This document shows, in pieces, positions 63,371-64,000 of a DNA stretch of 64,000 nt. The stretch is taken from assembly GCF_046156265.1 (NCBI RefSeq), contig NZ_JAWDIR010000044.1:1-64000 (forward strand). Reading direction: 5' to 3'. The DNA comes from CAMDHY01 sp046156265. GTDB lineage: Bacteria > Pseudomonadota > Alphaproteobacteria > Rhizobiales > Segnochrobactraceae. Below the pieces are notes generated by a model. The model did not search any database. It was given only the letters and a program-made list of their open reading frames with translations, and was not told where the DNA came from. The stretch's first letter is position 1; the number at the start of each line of letters is the position of its first letter. A program made the position numbers and the translations under genes.

Positions 63371-64000
63371 GCGCCGAGCCGCCCCGCACGGGGCACTATG
63401 TCGATAAGGAGCCGTTCGACGCCTACGAGGCGGAGGCGCTCACGGCCGAGCAGGAGCGCTACTTCCAGGCGTCGCAGTGGCGCATCATCTGGATGCGCTT
63501 CCGCCGGCACAAGCTGGCGGTGATCTCGCTGTTCGTGCTCGGGCTGTTCTATCTGACGGTGCCGTTTGCCGAGATCATCGCGCCCTACGATCCGAACACC
63601 CGCTCGAACCAGCACCTGCACGCGCCGCCGCAGCTCATCCACCTCTTCCACGAGGGCGAGTTCGTCGGGCCGTTCGTCTACGGCATGAAGGCCGAGGTGA
63701 ACCTCGAGGACATGCGCTGGGTCTACGAGGACGACCCGACCAAGGTCGAGCGGCTGCGCTTCTTCTGCCTCGGTGACGACTACGACTTCTGGGGCCTGAT
63801 CCCCGGCCGCTTCCACCTCGTGTGCCCGGCGGAGGGCGGTACCTTCTTCCTGTTCGGCACCGACCGGCTCGGCCGGGACGTGCTCTCCGGCATCATCTAC
63901 GGCTCGCGCATCTCGCTCACCGTCGGCCTGATCGGCGTCGCCATCTCGATCATCCTCGGCATGGTGCTCGGCGGCCTCGCCGGCTACTTCGGTGGCATCA
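63367..64000 (+). CDS. ABC importer permease 2 (OppC/YejE type), truncated by window end
   Basis: The first 211 codons of the second permease, starting with GTG inside the stop of permease 1. N-terminal cytoplasmic segment, then QWRIIWMRFRRHKLAVISLF, the OppC N-terminal pattern, with helix 1 (ISLFVLGLFYLTVPFAEIIA). A periplasmic insert of roughly 100 residues, with three cysteines over its second half, precedes FGTDRLGRDVLSGIIYGSRI and SLTVGLIGVAISIILGMVLG. The rest lies beyond 64000. The long insert recalls YejE-like permeases. Confidence 0.93.
   Translation, partial: MSAEPPRTGHYVDKEPFDAYEAEALTAEQERYFQASQWRIIWMRFRRHKLAVISLFVLGLFYLTVPFAEIIAPYDPNTRSNQHLHAPPQLIHLFHEGEFVGPFVYGMKAEVNLEDMRWVYEDDPTKVERLRFFCLGDDYDFWGLIPGRFHLVCPAEGGTFFLFGTDRLGRDVLSGIIYGSRISLTVGLIGVAISIILGMVLGGLAGYFGGI

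Overview
The window is high-GC chromosomal DNA from an alphaproteobacterium, most likely of the order Hyphomicrobiales (Rhizobiales). The main reasons are the run feuN-feuP-feuQ / ccmI-ccmE-ccmF-ccmH / degP / response regulator / sensor kinase / glnE, which I know from rhizobial chromosomes, together with order-typical families (DUF5330, DUF1491, DUF6456, a PleC/DivJ-like kinase). No rRNA, tRNA, CRISPR array or transposase gene was seen. Genus cannot be decided from the sequence alone.

Layout. (1) 1-9.5 kb: housekeeping and small conserved genes: a cyclase-family hydrolase, a DnaA-domain-IV-like protein and a DUF6456 protein, SufE, a cytoplasmic histidine kinase coupled to a peptidoglycan-binding protein, DUF1491 and YcgN-type proteins, then a DUF559 (Vsr-like) nuclease gene flanked by inverted palindromic repeats. 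(2) 9.7-10.7 kb: an SDR oxidoreductase on the minus strand. (3) 11.1-32.6 kb: a gene transfer agent (GTA)-type structural cluster in the order of the Rhodobacter capsulatus GTA: putative small terminase (g1), large terminase (g2), portal (g3), g3.5, prohead protease (g4), capsid (g5), connectors (g6-g8), tail tube (g9), tail chaperones (g10, g10.1), tape measure (g11), distal tail and hub proteins (g12, g13), NlpC/P60 peptidase (g14) and megatron (g15). These are followed by a DUF2793 protein, a head-spike base protein (Rcc01079 family), a probable spike fibre, a small unknown protein and a GH24 endolysin with a C-terminal membrane region. (4) 32.7-47.5 kb: FeuN/P/Q-like signalling, a lipoprotein, cytochrome c maturation genes, DegP, a second two-component pair and GlnE. 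(5) 47.9-58.5 kb: a bicupin oxalate decarboxylase-like protein, a secreted amidohydrolase, a PAS sensor kinase, aminopeptidase N and a membrane-bound nucleotide cyclase. (6) 58.6-64 kb: a peptide/nickel-type ABC importer operon, with the second permease cut by the window end.

The most unusual aspect is the load of short palindromic repeats. At least five families (A-E here) are present, each built from two inverted hairpin-forming ends 100-240 bp apart. They sit in many gaps of the GTA cluster, run in frame through g1 and ccmH, supply the glnE stop codon, and flank the DUF559 gene in inverted orientation. A 7-bp satellite (GGCAGTC) lies directly before three copies of family A.

Two features suggest that the GTA cluster may no longer be fully functional or may be differently regulated. 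The portal gene has a one-base frameshift in a run of six G, and an antisense diguanylate cyclase gene lies between portal and g3.5. The other structural reading frames look intact, so the frameshift could also be a sequencing error.
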